40,093 nt of DNA from Burkholderiales bacterium. GTDB taxonomy: Bacteria > Pseudomonadota > Gammaproteobacteria > Burkholderiales > WYBJ01. The notes beneath the pieces were generated by a model. The model was not told where the DNA came from and searched no databases. It saw only the letters and a program-made list of their open reading frames with translations. The DNA is taken from positions 1-40,093 of the forward strand of contig JADLAC010000062.1 of the NCBI GenBank assembly GCA_020848435.1. The letters run 5' to 3'. Shown in pieces: positions 8,706 through 18,758 of the stretch (the stretch's first letter is position 1; each line of letters begins with the position of its first letter). Both the position numbers and the translations under genes were made by a program.

Positions 8706-9251
8706 ATGCAGGCTAGACGGTTCCTCGCGCTCGTCGGGGTGCTGTTGTTCACGCTGTTCGCGCGGGCGGAAAACATCGAGGTCCGCTCTGCGAACATCAC
8801 GCTGCGCGAGGACACCTACGCGCTCGACGCGGACTTCGAGATCGCGCTGACGCCGACCCTCGAAGACATCCTCGGCAAAGGCGTGCCGCTCAATTTCCTG
8901 CTCGAGCTCGAGCTGATTCGACCGCGCTGGTATTGGCTCAACGACCGGGTGGCGGCGGTCACGCAGCAATACAAGCTCTCCTACAACTCGCTCACGCGCC
9001 AGTATCGGGTCTCGCTGGGCACCTTGTACCAGAACTTCGCGAGCCTCGGCGAAGCGGTACGTTTCATCGGCGGGGTGCGCAATCTGCCGGTGGCCGAGAA
9101 GTCCGCGCTGCAACCCGGCGTGAGTTATCAGGGGGCGGTGCGCCTGCGCCTGGACGTCTCGCAGTTGCCGAAGCCGTTTCAGATCACCGCGCTGGGCTCG
9201 CGCGAATGGAACGTGAGCTCCGATTGGTATCGTTTCGCGGTGAACCCATGA
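8706..9251 (+). CDS. DUF4390 family exported protein
   Basis: This 181-residue protein has an N-terminal signal peptide (RRFLALVGVLLFTLFARA, residues 4-21) and a beta-rich body with many aromatic residues and no cysteine. It resembles the DUF4390 proteins commonly found between rsmB and ntrY in betaproteobacteria; their biochemical role is not known. Its stop codon overlaps the ntrY start (ATGA at 9248-9251), so the two are translationally coupled. That suggests a periplasmic function connected to the NtrY sensor, but this is inference from position. The 125 bp between rsmB and this gene show no clear promoter. Confidence 0.8.
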   Translation: MQARRFLALVGVLLFTLFARAENIEVRSANITLREDTYALDADFEIALTPTLEDILGKGVPLNFLLELELIRPRWYWLNDRVAAVTQQYKLSYNSLTRQYRVSLGTLYQNFASLGEAVRFIGGVRNLPVAEKSALQPGVSYQGAVRLRLDVSQLPKPFQITALGSREWNVSSDWYRFAVNP

Positions 9252-11440
9252 GCGCGCCCGCGACCCCGAGTCGGCTCAATTGGTTTTCCCGGCCGCTGCG
9301 CTATGCCGTGATCATCGGCGTGGGCCTGGGCGCGGTGGCGCTCTACTTGCTGTCGAGCGCGACGGCGAACACCACGCTATTCGCGGAACACTACCCGACC
9401 CTGCTCTTGGTCAACGGCGCGCTGGTGTTGCTGCTGGTCGCGCTGGTCGGCTATCAGCTCGTGCGCTTGGGCGCTCGGCTGCGCCGCCACGAGTTCGGCT
9501 CGCGGCTCGCGCTGCGCTTTGTCCTGCTGCTCGCCCTCATGTCGCTCCTTCCAGGCGCATTGATCTACGCCGTATCGGTACGCTTCCTGGCGCGGTCGAT
9601 CGAATCCTGGTTCGAGGTGCGCGTCGACAAGGCCCTCGAAGGCGGCCTGAACATCGGCCGCGGCGCGCTCGAGGCCATGTTGAAGGAGCTCTCGACCAAG
9701 GCCGACGCGATGACGATCGCGCTGTCGCGCCTGCCGGCGGCGGAGCAGGCGGGCGCGCTCAACGCGTTGCGCGAGCAGGCGAGCGTGCAAGAAGCCACCC
9801 TCTTCAATAGCCGCGGCCGCATCCTCGGCTACGCGGGCAACGAGCGCGCGGGCCTGGTGCCCGAGACCTTGTCGCCGGCCGCCCTGCGCCAAGTGCGACA
9901 ACTGCAGCGCTTTAGCGCGGTGGAGTCCGGCAGCCAGGGGGGGCTGTACTTGCGCGTGGCGGTACCAGTCCATGGCCCCTCCTTTACCGAGGAGGCGCGT
10001 GCCCTGCAATTGCTGCAACCGGTGCCCGCGCAGCTCGCATCCGACGCCGAGACGGTGCAGGCGGGCTATCGCGACTACCAGGAGCTGCTGCTCGCGCGGG
10101 TGGGCCTCAAGCGCCTGTATGGCGTCACGCTGACGCTCGCGCTGCTGGTCGCCTTGCTGTCTGCCTTCCTATTGGCGTTCCTGTTGAGCGAGCGGCTGGC
10201 CGCGCCCCTGGCCACGCTCGCCCGCGGTACGCGGGCCGTGGCGCAGGGCGATTTCAGCCAGCAGATTCCGGTCGAAAGCCGCGACGAGCTGGGCGTGCTC
10301 ACCCAATCGTTCAACACCATGACGCGGCAGTTGGCCGAGGCGCGCGAATCGGCCGAGCGTCACGAGGCCGAGTTGGCGCGCGCCAACGCCTACCTCGAGA
10401 GCTTGCTCGCGCATCTGTCCGCGGGGGTCATGTCGTTCGATCGCGACATGCACCTGCGATCGGCGAATCCGAGCGCGAGCGCCATACTGCGCACCGACCT
10501 TTCGGCGCTGATGGGGCTTAAGCCGCGCGACTGGAGTGCGCGGGTCGGCGAGCTTGCCCCCGTCGCCGCCGCGATCGATGCCGGCTTCGACAAGGCGCCG
10601 GAGCCCGAATGGGAGCGCCAGATCACCTGGACCCAGGGCGGCGCCGACAAGACGCTGTTGGTGCGGGGAACCGGCCTGGACAACGTGAGCGAAGGCGGCT
10701 ACGTGGTGGTCTTCGACGATATCACGCACGTCGTGCAGGCGCAGCGCCATGCCGCCTGGAGCGAGGTCGCGCGCCGGCTGGCGCACGAGATCAAGAACCC
10801 GCTCACGCCCATTCAGCTCTCGGCCGAACGCTTGCAGCTCAAGCTCGCCGATCGGCTGCCGCCGAGCGAGGCCGAGATGCTGCGGCGTTCGACCCGCCTG
10901 ATCGTCGAGCAGGTGTCCGCGTTGAAGAGCATGGTGGACGCCTTCAGCCAATACGCGCGTTCGCCCGAGCCGAGGCTGCAAGCGCTCGATCTCAACCAGC
11001 TCGCGCGCGAGATCCTGGGCTTGTACGAGAGCCTAAGCTTGTGCATCGACCTGCGGCTCGCGCAGGCGCTGCCGCCGATCCAAGGCGATGCGCGCCTGCT
11101 GCGCCAGGTGTTCCACAACCTGCTGCAAAACGCGCAAGACGCCCTCGCCGAAGTGGCCGAGCCGCGCATCGTGATCACGAGCATCGACCTGGGGCGGGTG
11201 GTTCGACTGTCGATCGAGGACAATGGCTGCGGCTTCCCCGAGCCGTTGCTGCAACGCGCATTCGAGCCGTACGTCACGACCAAGCAGAAAGGCACGGGGC
11301 TCGGGCTTTCCATCGTGAAGAAGATCATCGAAGATCACGGCGGCAGCGTAGCGATCGAGAATCTCAGGCCGCGCGGTGCGCGCGTGAGCATCGATCTGCC
11401 CAAGCGCGTCGATGCCGGCGCGCGTTCGGCCGTGGGCTGA
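9248..11440 (+). CDS. ntrY: Sensor histidine kinase NtrY
   Basis: This 730-residue membrane histidine kinase pairs with NtrX. The start is ATG 9248, overlapping the DUF4390 stop; upstream open sequence lies inside that gene and was excluded. There are three hydrophobic segments in the first 115 residues and a fourth near 295-317. A HAMP linker (about 318-365) and a PAS domain (about 380-495) follow. The HisKA box is ARRLAHEIKNPLTP with phospho-acceptor H513. The ATPase has an N-box FHNLLQNAQDAL near 622-633, the G1 box EDNGCGFP, and KGTGLGLSIV. NtrYX systems are linked to nitrogen metabolism, redox and envelope control in different proteobacteria. All kinase motifs are intact. Confidence 0.93.
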   Translation: MSAPATPSRLNWFSRPLRYAVIIGVGLGAVALYLLSSATANTTLFAEHYPTLLLVNGALVLLLVALVGYQLVRLGARLRRHEFGSRLALRFVLLLALMSLLPGALIYAVSVRFLARSIESWFEVRVDKALEGGLNIGRGALEAMLKELSTKADAMTIALSRLPAAEQAGALNALREQASVQEATLFNSRGRILGYAGNERAGLVPETLSPAALRQVRQLQRFSAVESGSQGGLYLRVAVPVHGPSFTEEARALQLLQPVPAQLASDAETVQAGYRDYQELLLARVGLKRLYGVTLTLALLVALLSAFLLAFLLSERLAAPLATLARGTRAVAQGDFSQQIPVESRDELGVLTQSFNTMTRQLAEARESAERHEAELARANAYLESLLAHLSAGVMSFDRDMHLRSANPSASAILRTDLSALMGLKPRDWSARVGELAPVAAAIDAGFDKAPEPEWERQITWTQGGADKTLLVRGTGLDNVSEGGYVVVFDDITHVVQAQRHAAWSEVARRLAHEIKNPLTPIQLSAERLQLKLADRLPPSEAEMLRRSTRLIVEQVSALKSMVDAFSQYARSPEPRLQALDLNQLAREILGLYESLSLCIDLRLAQALPPIQGDARLLRQVFHNLLQNAQDALAEVAEPRIVITSIDLGRVVRLSIEDNGCGFPEPLLQRAFEPYVTTKQKGTGLGLSIVKKIIEDHGGSVAIENLRPRGARVSIDLPKRVDAGARSAVG

Positions 11441-11550
11441 GCGATGGCATTGGTTGCGATGCACGTGTGCAAGGACGCTTGCGTACCCACCGGGCAAGCG
11501 AGAAAGGCGCGCTCGATGAGCGCCGCGACGCAAGGCTGGAGAGCGAATCC

Positions 11551-12822
11551 ATGCAGCAAATCTTAGTGGTCGACGACGAGGTGGGCATCCGCGAGCTGCT
11601 CTCGGAGATCTTGCGCGATGAGGGCTACCAGGTGCGCCTGGCCGAGAACGCGAGCCAGGCGCGCGAGATGCGCAGCCAGAGCCGGCCCGATCTGGTCTTG
11701 CTCGATATCTGGATGCCGGACACCGACGGCATCACGCTGCTCAAGGAATGGGCCGCGGGCGGCATGCTCACCATGCCGGTGGTGATGATGTCGGGCCATG
11801 GCACCATAGAGACCGCGGTCGAGGCGACGCGCATCGGCGCCTTCGATTTCCTGGAGAAGCCGATCGGCTTGCAGAAGCTGCTCGGCGCGGTGGGACGCGC
11901 GCTCAAGCGCGGCTCGGTGGAGCCGCATGCGCCCTTGTCGCTGGGAAGCCTGGGGCGCGCGGGCATCATCAACGAGCTGAAGCAGCGTCTGGAACGGGTG
12001 CGCGGCCTGCGCACGCCGATCCTGCTCGCCGCCGAGCCCGGCAGCGGCGCCGAGGTCTGCGCCCGGTTTCTGCACCAGCCCAATACGGCCTGGGTCGCGC
12101 CCGACAACACTGCCGCCCTGGCCGATGCGCCCTTCGAGCTGGCGGAGAAGGCGCGCGACGGCGCGCTGTTCTTGCATGACGTGAGCGAGCTGTCGCGACT
12201 GGAGCAGAAGGGGCTGCTGCTGCTGGTGAGCAAGCTCGACAAGTACAACGTGCGGCTTGTTTGCGCAGTGTCGCGATCACTGCCGGACCTGGTGGCTGCC
12301 GGAGGGTTCGATGCGCGCCTGTTCGGCGTGCTGTCCGCGGTTACGGTCGCGGTGCCGAGCCTGCGCCAGCACCGCGAGGACGTGCCCGAGCTCGCGAACC
12401 TCATGCTCGCCCGCGGGATCGAGGCGAAGGAGCTGCCGGCGAAGCATTTCAGCACCGCGGCGCTCAATGCCCTGCGCAACCACGACTGGCCGGGCAATCT
12501 GTTGCAGTTGGAGAACGTGGTGCGCAGCGCGGCGCTGACCGCGCTCGGCGACGAGATCACGCTGGAAGACGTCCAGCGCGTGACCGCGAGCTTCGATCTG
12601 GAGCCGGTCACCCCGGCCTCCAGCCTGCCGCTCGACCTGCCGCTACGCGATGCGCGCGATGCGTTCGAGCGCGTCTACTTCGAGCACCATCTCGCGCTGG
12701 AGAGCAGCAACATGAGCCGGGTGGCCGAACGCGTCGGGCTGGAGCGCACCCACCTCTATCGCAAGTTGAAGCAGCTCGGCATCCGCGTCTCCAAGCGCCA
12801 CGACGAAGCGAACGAGGCGTAG
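11551..12822 (+). CDS. ntrX: NtrX-type response regulator with degenerate AAA+ domain
   Basis: This 423-residue response regulator starts at ATG 11551, preceded by GGAG; the frame is open far upstream through ntrY but that part is a shadow. The receiver domain is canonical (VVDDE 6-10, phospho-acceptor D52, K103). The central domain is unusual. The Walker A position reads AEPGSGAEV (161-169) without the lysine, the GAFTGA loop of sigma54 activators is missing together with about 40 surrounding residues, and Walker B is GALFLHDVSEL (204-214) rather than LFLDE. The sensor II-like LRQHREDVPEL and a C-terminal Fis-type helix-turn-helix (NMSRVAERVGLERTHLYRKL) are kept. It therefore probably binds DNA but is unlikely to hydrolyse ATP or remodel sigma54 polymerase. 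Confidence 0.88.
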   Translation: MQQILVVDDEVGIRELLSEILRDEGYQVRLAENASQAREMRSQSRPDLVLLDIWMPDTDGITLLKEWAAGGMLTMPVVMMSGHGTIETAVEATRIGAFDFLEKPIGLQKLLGAVGRALKRGSVEPHAPLSLGSLGRAGIINELKQRLERVRGLRTPILLAAEPGSGAEVCARFLHQPNTAWVAPDNTAALADAPFELAEKARDGALFLHDVSELSRLEQKGLLLLVSKLDKYNVRLVCAVSRSLPDLVAAGGFDARLFGVLSAVTVAVPSLRQHREDVPELANLMLARGIEAKELPAKHFSTAALNALRNHDWPGNLLQLENVVRSAALTALGDEITLEDVQRVTASFDLEPVTPASSLPLDLPLRDARDAFERVYFEHHLALESSNMSRVAERVGLERTHLYRKLKQLGIRVSKRHDEANEA

Positions 12823-12852
12823 CGTCCCGAGTCGGGCGTTCGATGGTCCAGG

Positions 12853-12883
12853 AGCGACGAACCTCGAAGACCCAGGACGCTTG
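12853..12883 (+). repeat. Right-end relic of element A
   Basis: AGCGACGAACCTCG (12853-12866) is identical to the start of the right end of element A, and CCAGGACGCTTGC (12871-12883) resembles its terminus. It fills half of the 61-bp space between the convergent ntrX and fba genes and stops directly at the fba stop codon. No left end was found nearby, so it looks like a solo end or a decayed copy. Confidence 0.4.
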
Positions 12884-13948
12884 CTAGTTCACGAGCTGCT
12901 TCAGCTCGCCGCTCGCGTAACGCGCCGCGATAGCCGAGAGCGGAATCGCCTTGATGCGCGAGGCCTGGCCCGCGCAGCCGAACTGTTCGTAGCGTGCCTT
13001 GCAGATCTGCTTAGCGGCATCGCGTGCGGGCTTCAGATACTCGCGCGGATCGAACTTGGCGCGGTTCTGATTCATGAATTGACGGATCGCGCCCGTCATC
13101 GCGAGCCGGATGTCGGTGTCGATGTTGACCTTGCGCACGCCGTGCTTGATGCCCTCCTGGATCTCCTCCACCGGCACGCCGTAAGTTTCCTTCATGTCGC
13201 CGCCGTTGTCGCGGATGATCTGGAGCAGCTCCTGCGGCACGCTCGACGAGCCGTGCATCACCAGGTGGGTGTTCGGAATACGCCGGTGGATCGCCTTGAT
13301 GCGATCGATGGCGAGGATGTCGCCGGTGGGCTTGCGCGAGAACTTGTAAGCCCCGTGCGAGGTGCCGATGGCGATGGCCAGCGCGTCGAGCTGCGTGCGG
13401 GTGACGAAATCGGCGGCTTGGTCGGGGTCGGTCAAGAGCATCTCGCGCGTCATCGTGCCTTCGGCGCCATGGCCGTCTTCCTTGTCGCCCTTCATGGTTT
13501 CGAGCGAGCCCAGGCAGCCGAGCTCACCTTCGACCGTGACCCCCTGCCGGTGCGCCAGGTCGACCACCTGGCGGGTCACCTTCACGTTGTAGTCGTAGTC
13601 GGCGACGCTCTTGCCGTCCTCGCGCAGCGAGCCGTCCATCATCACGCTGGAGAAGCCGAGCTTGATGGCCGATTCGCACACTCCCGGCGACTGGCCGTGA
13701 TCCTGGTGCATGACGATGGGCACCTGGGGGTAGGCCTCGATCGCTGCCTGGATGAGATGCTTGAGGAAGGTTTCATTGGCGTATTTGCGGGCGCCGGCGG
13801 AGGCCTGCATGATGACCGGGCTGTCGGTCTCGTGGGCGGCCTCCATGATCGCCTGCACCTGCTCGAGATTGTTGACGTTGAACGCCGGCAGGCCGTAGCC
13901 GTGCTCGGCCGCGTGGTCCAGCAGTTGTCGCATCGATACGAGTGGCAT
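12884..13948 (-). CDS. fba: Class II fructose-1,6-bisphosphate aldolase
   Basis: This zinc-dependent aldolase (354 residues) cleaves or forms fructose-1,6-bisphosphate in glycolysis, gluconeogenesis or the Calvin cycle. Landmarks include AFNVNNLEQ near the N-terminus, the catalytic/metal region VMHQDHGQS, MMDGSLREDGKS, EGELGCLGSLE, GTSHGAYKF, VMHGSSSVP and KVNIDTDIRLA. The start is ATG 13948 with AAGGAG 6 nt upstream; a longer open frame to 14029 has no homology-like sequence. The gene is transcribed away from tkt, across a 210-bp spacer that contains a TATCAT on minus (14023-14018) as a possible -10. It belongs functionally with the tkt-gap-pgk-pyk block. Confidence 0.95.
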   Translation of the reverse strand: MPLVSMRQLLDHAAEHGYGLPAFNVNNLEQVQAIMEAAHETDSPVIMQASAGARKYANETFLKHLIQAAIEAYPQVPIVMHQDHGQSPGVCESAIKLGFSSVMMDGSLREDGKSVADYDYNVKVTRQVVDLAHRQGVTVEGELGCLGSLETMKGDKEDGHGAEGTMTREMLLTDPDQAADFVTRTQLDALAIAIGTSHGAYKFSRKPTGDILAIDRIKAIHRRIPNTHLVMHGSSSVPQELLQIIRDNGGDMKETYGVPVEEIQEGIKHGVRKVNIDTDIRLAMTGAIRQFMNQNRAKFDPREYLKPARDAAKQICKARYEQFGCAGQASRIKAIPLSAIAARYASGELKQLVN

Positions 13949-14065
13949 GTCGGCTCCTTGCGATAGATCGGCCGGGCCCCGGCGACCCGGGGGTCGCGCC
14001 GCCGGCGGATGCGCGGGATGATAATGCAACGGCGCTCGCGTTTGCGCGCCGTCGTTGCGCTGCGG

Positions 14066-14071
14066 GATAAT
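14066..14071 (+). promoter_or_regulatory. Possible -10 element for tkt
   Basis: GATAAT lies 88 bp before the tkt start; TTGCGC (14042-14047) is 18 bp upstream as a weak -35. It is the best-looking candidate in the fba-tkt spacer, but only the -10 is convincing. Confidence 0.3.
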
Positions 14072-14158
14072 CGGGCTTTCCCATCGGACGGCGCGCCGAG
14101 GGCGAGCCCCTGCCTCGAGCCTGGGCCATTTTCCGTCCCGCCCAAGAGGATTCTGCTC

Positions 14159-16177
14159 ATGGCAACTCGCAGCGACTTATGCAACGCCATCCGCGCTCTG
14201 GCGATGGACGCCGTCCAGCAGGCCAATTCGGGTCACCCCGGGATGCCCATGGGGATGGCGGAAATCGCCGAGGTGTTGTGGCGCCAGCACCTGCGGCATA
14301 ACCCCGCCAACCCGCGGTGGGCGGAGCGCGACCGCTTCGTGATCTCCAATGGTCACGGCTCGATGCTGTTGTACGCGCTGCTGCACCTGAGCGGCTACGA
14401 CCTGCCGATCGAGGAGCTGAAGAATTTTCGCCAGCTCCACTCGAAGACCCCGGGCCATCCTGAGTACGGCCTGACGCCCGGGGTGGAGACGACCACGGGC
14501 CCTCTCGGCCAAGGGATCAGCAATGCCGTCGGCATGGCGATCGCCGAACGCGTGCTGGCGGCGCATTTCAACCGGCCCGGCTTCGACATCGTCGACCATC
14601 GCACCTACGCCTTCCTGGGCGACGGCTGCATGATGGAAGGCATATCGCACGAGGCTTGCGCGCTGGCGGGCACGCTGGGCCTGCACAAACTCATCGCCTT
14701 CTACGATGACAACGCGATATCGATCGATTCGGAGAAGGGTCATATCCGCGAGTGGTTCAGCGACGATACCGTCAAGCGCTTCGAGGCATACGGCTGGAAC
14801 GTCATCGCCCGCGTGAATGGCCACGACAGCGGCGCGATCGAGCGCGCGATCGAACAAGCCAAGCGGGTCGGCGACCGGCCCACGCTCATCTGCTGCAAGA
14901 CCGTGATCGCGAAGGGCGCGCCGAAGAAGGCCAACACGGGCGCGGCGCACGGTGCCCCGCTCGGAGCGCAGGAAGTGGCGGCCACGCGCGCGGCGATCGG
15001 CTGGCAGCACCCGCCGTTCGAGATCCCGGCGGACATCTACGCCGCGTGGGACGCACGCGGCCGCGGGGCGCAATGGGAGCAATCGTGGAACGAGCGCTTC
15101 GCCGCCTACGCCAAGGCGTTTCCGGCCGAGGCCGAAGAGTTTCGCCGCCGCATCGCGGGCGAGCTGCCCGCGCGCTGGAACGCGACCAAGGCGGCATTGC
15201 TGCAGCAAACCGCGGCCAAGGCGGAAACCATCGCGACCCGCAAAGCCTCGCAGAACGTGCTCGAGGCCCTGGGCCCGGCATTGCCCGAATTGATCGGCGG
15301 CTCGGCCGATCTGGCGGCATCCAATCTCACGCTCTGGGCGGGCTCTAAGCCGCTCGGGCGCACGGGCGGGGGCAACTATCTTTATTTCGGCGTGCGCGAG
15401 TTCGGCATGTGCGCGATCGCCAACGGCATCGCGCTGCACGGCGGTCTCATCCCGTATGCGGCCACCTTTCTGGTGTTCTCCGACTACGCCCGCAACGCGC
15501 TGCGCATGGCCGCCCTCATGCGCCAGCGGGTGGTATTCGTCTTCACCCACGATTCCATCGGCCTGGGCGAAGACGGACCCACCCACCAGCCGATCGAGCA
15601 CGCCGCGAGCTTGCGTCTCGTGCCGAACATGGACCTGTGGCGGCCCTGCGATGCGAGCGAAACAGCGCTGGCTTGGGCCGCTGCCCTGGAGCGGCGCGAC
15701 GGTCCGAGCAGCCTGCTGCTGAGCCGGCAGAACCTTCCGCCGCAGCAACGCAGCGCCCAGACGGCGGCAAGTATCGCCCGCGGCGCTTACGTGCTGGCCG
15801 ATGCAGCGGATGCCAAGCCCGCTGCCGTCCTCATTGCGACCGGTTCGGAAGTCGCGTTGGCGATGGCCGCGCGCGCGGTGCTCGATACCCAGGGTATCGC
15901 CGTGCGGGTGGTATCGATGCCTTCGACCCAGGTCTTCGACCGCCAGGACCCCGGCTATCGCGAGGCGGTGCTGCCGCGCGGCGTGCCGCGACTTGCGATC
16001 GAGGCGGGTGTGAGCGACTTCTGGCGCAAGTACGTGGGCCTCGAAGGCGACGTGATCGGCGTGGATCGTTTCGGCGAATCGGCGCCGGCGGCCCAACTGT
16101 TCGAGTTGTTCGGCTTTACCGTCGATAACGTGGTGCGGCACACCCAGGCGCTCCTGGCAGCCGGCCGAACGCGCTGA
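14159..16177 (+). CDS. tkt: Transketolase
   Basis: Transketolase moves two-carbon units between sugar phosphates with thiamine diphosphate, linking glycolysis with the pentose-phosphate or Calvin cycle. The 672-residue product has GHPGMPMGMAE (25-35), the thiamine-binding motif GDGCMMEG (154-161) with FYDDN downstream, DLAASNLTLW at the start of the second domain, and HDSIGLGEDGPTHQP (E471) in the pyrimidine-binding domain. Length is normal. ATG 14159 is preceded by AGAGGA; the frame is open upstream to 14009 but without conserved residues. It is followed by gap after a 214-bp spacer. Confidence 0.96.
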   Translation: MATRSDLCNAIRALAMDAVQQANSGHPGMPMGMAEIAEVLWRQHLRHNPANPRWAERDRFVISNGHGSMLLYALLHLSGYDLPIEELKNFRQLHSKTPGHPEYGLTPGVETTTGPLGQGISNAVGMAIAERVLAAHFNRPGFDIVDHRTYAFLGDGCMMEGISHEACALAGTLGLHKLIAFYDDNAISIDSEKGHIREWFSDDTVKRFEAYGWNVIARVNGHDSGAIERAIEQAKRVGDRPTLICCKTVIAKGAPKKANTGAAHGAPLGAQEVAATRAAIGWQHPPFEIPADIYAAWDARGRGAQWEQSWNERFAAYAKAFPAEAEEFRRRIAGELPARWNATKAALLQQTAAKAETIATRKASQNVLEALGPALPELIGGSADLAASNLTLWAGSKPLGRTGGGNYLYFGVREFGMCAIANGIALHGGLIPYAATFLVFSDYARNALRMAALMRQRVVFVFTHDSIGLGEDGPTHQPIEHAASLRLVPNMDLWRPCDASETALAWAAALERRDGPSSLLLSRQNLPPQQRSAQTAASIARGAYVLADAADAKPAAVLIATGSEVALAMAARAVLDTQGIAVRVVSMPSTQVFDRQDPGYREAVLPRGVPRLAIEAGVSDFWRKYVGLEGDVIGVDRFGESAPAAQLFELFGFTVDNVVRHTQALLAAGRTR

Positions 16178-16349
16178 TTCGCCGAGCGATGCGCGCCCGG
16201 AACGCCGAGCCGCCGGCGTGCGGTCGCCTGCGAGCGCGCGCGCTTTCGGACGAGGTGGCTGGCAATAGACCGTCGGACTGGGGTCGGACCAGGGTCGCGG
16301 ACCAGGATCGGATGCCGCTTGCGGGTCCCTTGGGGCGATGCGTTGGCGC

Positions 16350-16355
16350 TAGAAT
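16350..16355 (+). promoter_or_regulatory. Possible -10 element for gap
   Basis: TAGAAT in the context GCGCTAGAATAGCGC lies 42 bp before the gap ATG. A good -35 at the right distance was not seen. The same TAGAAT hexamer occurs before the cupin gene (20268) and the biotin-carrier gene (25467), so it may be the usual -10 form in this genome. The rest of the tkt-gap spacer (16178-16391) holds short GGACC/GGTC-rich near repeats and no gene. Confidence 0.35.
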
Positions 16356-16391
16356 AGCGCCTGGTTCGAATCCTTCTGTACGGAGTCTCCC

Positions 16392-17402
16392 ATGACTATC
16401 CGCGTCGCCATCAACGGCTATGGCCGCATCGGCCGCAACATCCTGCGTGCGCATTACGAGGCGGGCAAGAAGCATCCCATCGAGATCGTGGCGATCAACG
16501 ATCTCGGCAGCGCGGAGACCAACGCGCACTTGACGCGTTACGACACCGCCCACGGCAAGTTCGGCGGCAAAATCGAGGTTGACGGCGACGCCATGGTCGT
16601 GAACGGCGATCGCATCAAGGTGCTCGCCGTGCGCAATCCCGCGGAATTGCCGTGGTCGGGCCTTAACGTGGATGTGGTGCTGGAGTGCACGGGGCTATTC
16701 ACGAGCAAGGAGAAGGCGGGCGCCCACCTCAAGGGCGGGGCGAAGAAGGTGATCATCTCCGCCCCGGGCGGCAAGGACGTGGACGCGACCGTGGTCTACG
16801 GCGTGAACCACGGCGCGCTCAAAGCGAGCCACAGCGTGATCTCGAACGCCTCCTGCACCACCAACTGCCTCGCCCCCGTCGCCAAGGTATTGCACGAGAA
16901 GATCGGCCTGGTGAACGGGCTCATGACGACGGTGCACGCGTATACCAACGACCAGGTCCTCACCGACGTCTATCACGAGGACCTGCGCCGGGCGCGCTCG
17001 GCCACGCAATCGATGATTCCCACCAAGACCGGAGCGGCCGCGGCGGTGGGCTTGGTGTTACCCGAATTGAACGGCAAGCTCGACGGCTTCGCGATCCGCG
17101 TGCCGACCATCAACGTGTCCATCGTCGACCTGTCGTTCGTGGCCGCGCGCACGACCAGCGTCGATGAAGTCAACGCGCTCATGAAGGCCGCGGCGGAAGG
17201 CGAGCTGAAAGGCGTGCTCGGCTACAACAAGGCGCCGCTGGTCTCCATCGATTTCAATCACTCGACCGAGTCGAGCATCTTCGATGCCTCGCTCACCAAG
17301 GTCTCGGGCAACCTGGTCAAGTGCCTCGCCTGGTATGACAATGAATGGGGCTTCAGTAACCGGATGCTCGACACCACGGTTGCTTTCATGAACGCGAAGT
17401 GA
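16392..17402 (+). CDS. gap: Glyceraldehyde-3-phosphate dehydrogenase, type I
   Basis: This enzyme oxidises and phosphorylates glyceraldehyde-3-phosphate to 1,3-bisphosphoglycerate using NAD+. The 336-residue product has the nucleotide-binding start INGYGRIGRN (7-16), D37 in AINDLGS (consistent with NAD preference), the active site SNASCTTNCLAP with nucleophile C155, and H182 in TTVHAYTNDQ. The C-terminal WYDNEWGFSNRM is standard. Start ATG 16392 is preceded by a purine-rich GGAG. It lies between tkt and pgk on the same strand. Nothing odd was seen. Confidence 0.97.
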   Translation: MTIRVAINGYGRIGRNILRAHYEAGKKHPIEIVAINDLGSAETNAHLTRYDTAHGKFGGKIEVDGDAMVVNGDRIKVLAVRNPAELPWSGLNVDVVLECTGLFTSKEKAGAHLKGGAKKVIISAPGGKDVDATVVYGVNHGALKASHSVISNASCTTNCLAPVAKVLHEKIGLVNGLMTTVHAYTNDQVLTDVYHEDLRRARSATQSMIPTKTGAAAAVGLVLPELNGKLDGFAIRVPTINVSIVDLSFVAARTTSVDEVNALMKAAAEGELKGVLGYNKAPLVSIDFNHSTESSIFDASLTKVSGNLVKCLAWYDNEWGFSNRMLDTTVAFMNAK

Positions 17403-17543
17403 GCCTGCGCGTACGCGGCGGCGCTCGCCGGCAAGGCGCGTAGCGCGATATGGCGTAACCGCGCGCGCCCGGCGCTTCGCGGCTAGCATCCTCCGGCGAC
17501 CGCGGCAGCGGCCGCCGGTCTATTTTGTAGGAGCGAGTGCAGC

Positions 17544-18725
<1,182 letters not shown>

Positions 18726-18758
18726 GCGCCCGTACCAGCCCGCGGAGCCCTGGACAGC

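Noticed and set aside
12826..12836. CCCGAGTCGGG as a terminator between ntrX and fba
   Set aside because: The loop would be a single base and there is no T-run; stem too tight to form as written.
14177..16141. Minus-strand open frame of about 654 codons opposite tkt
   Set aside because: It is antisense to transketolase, with no protein family features.
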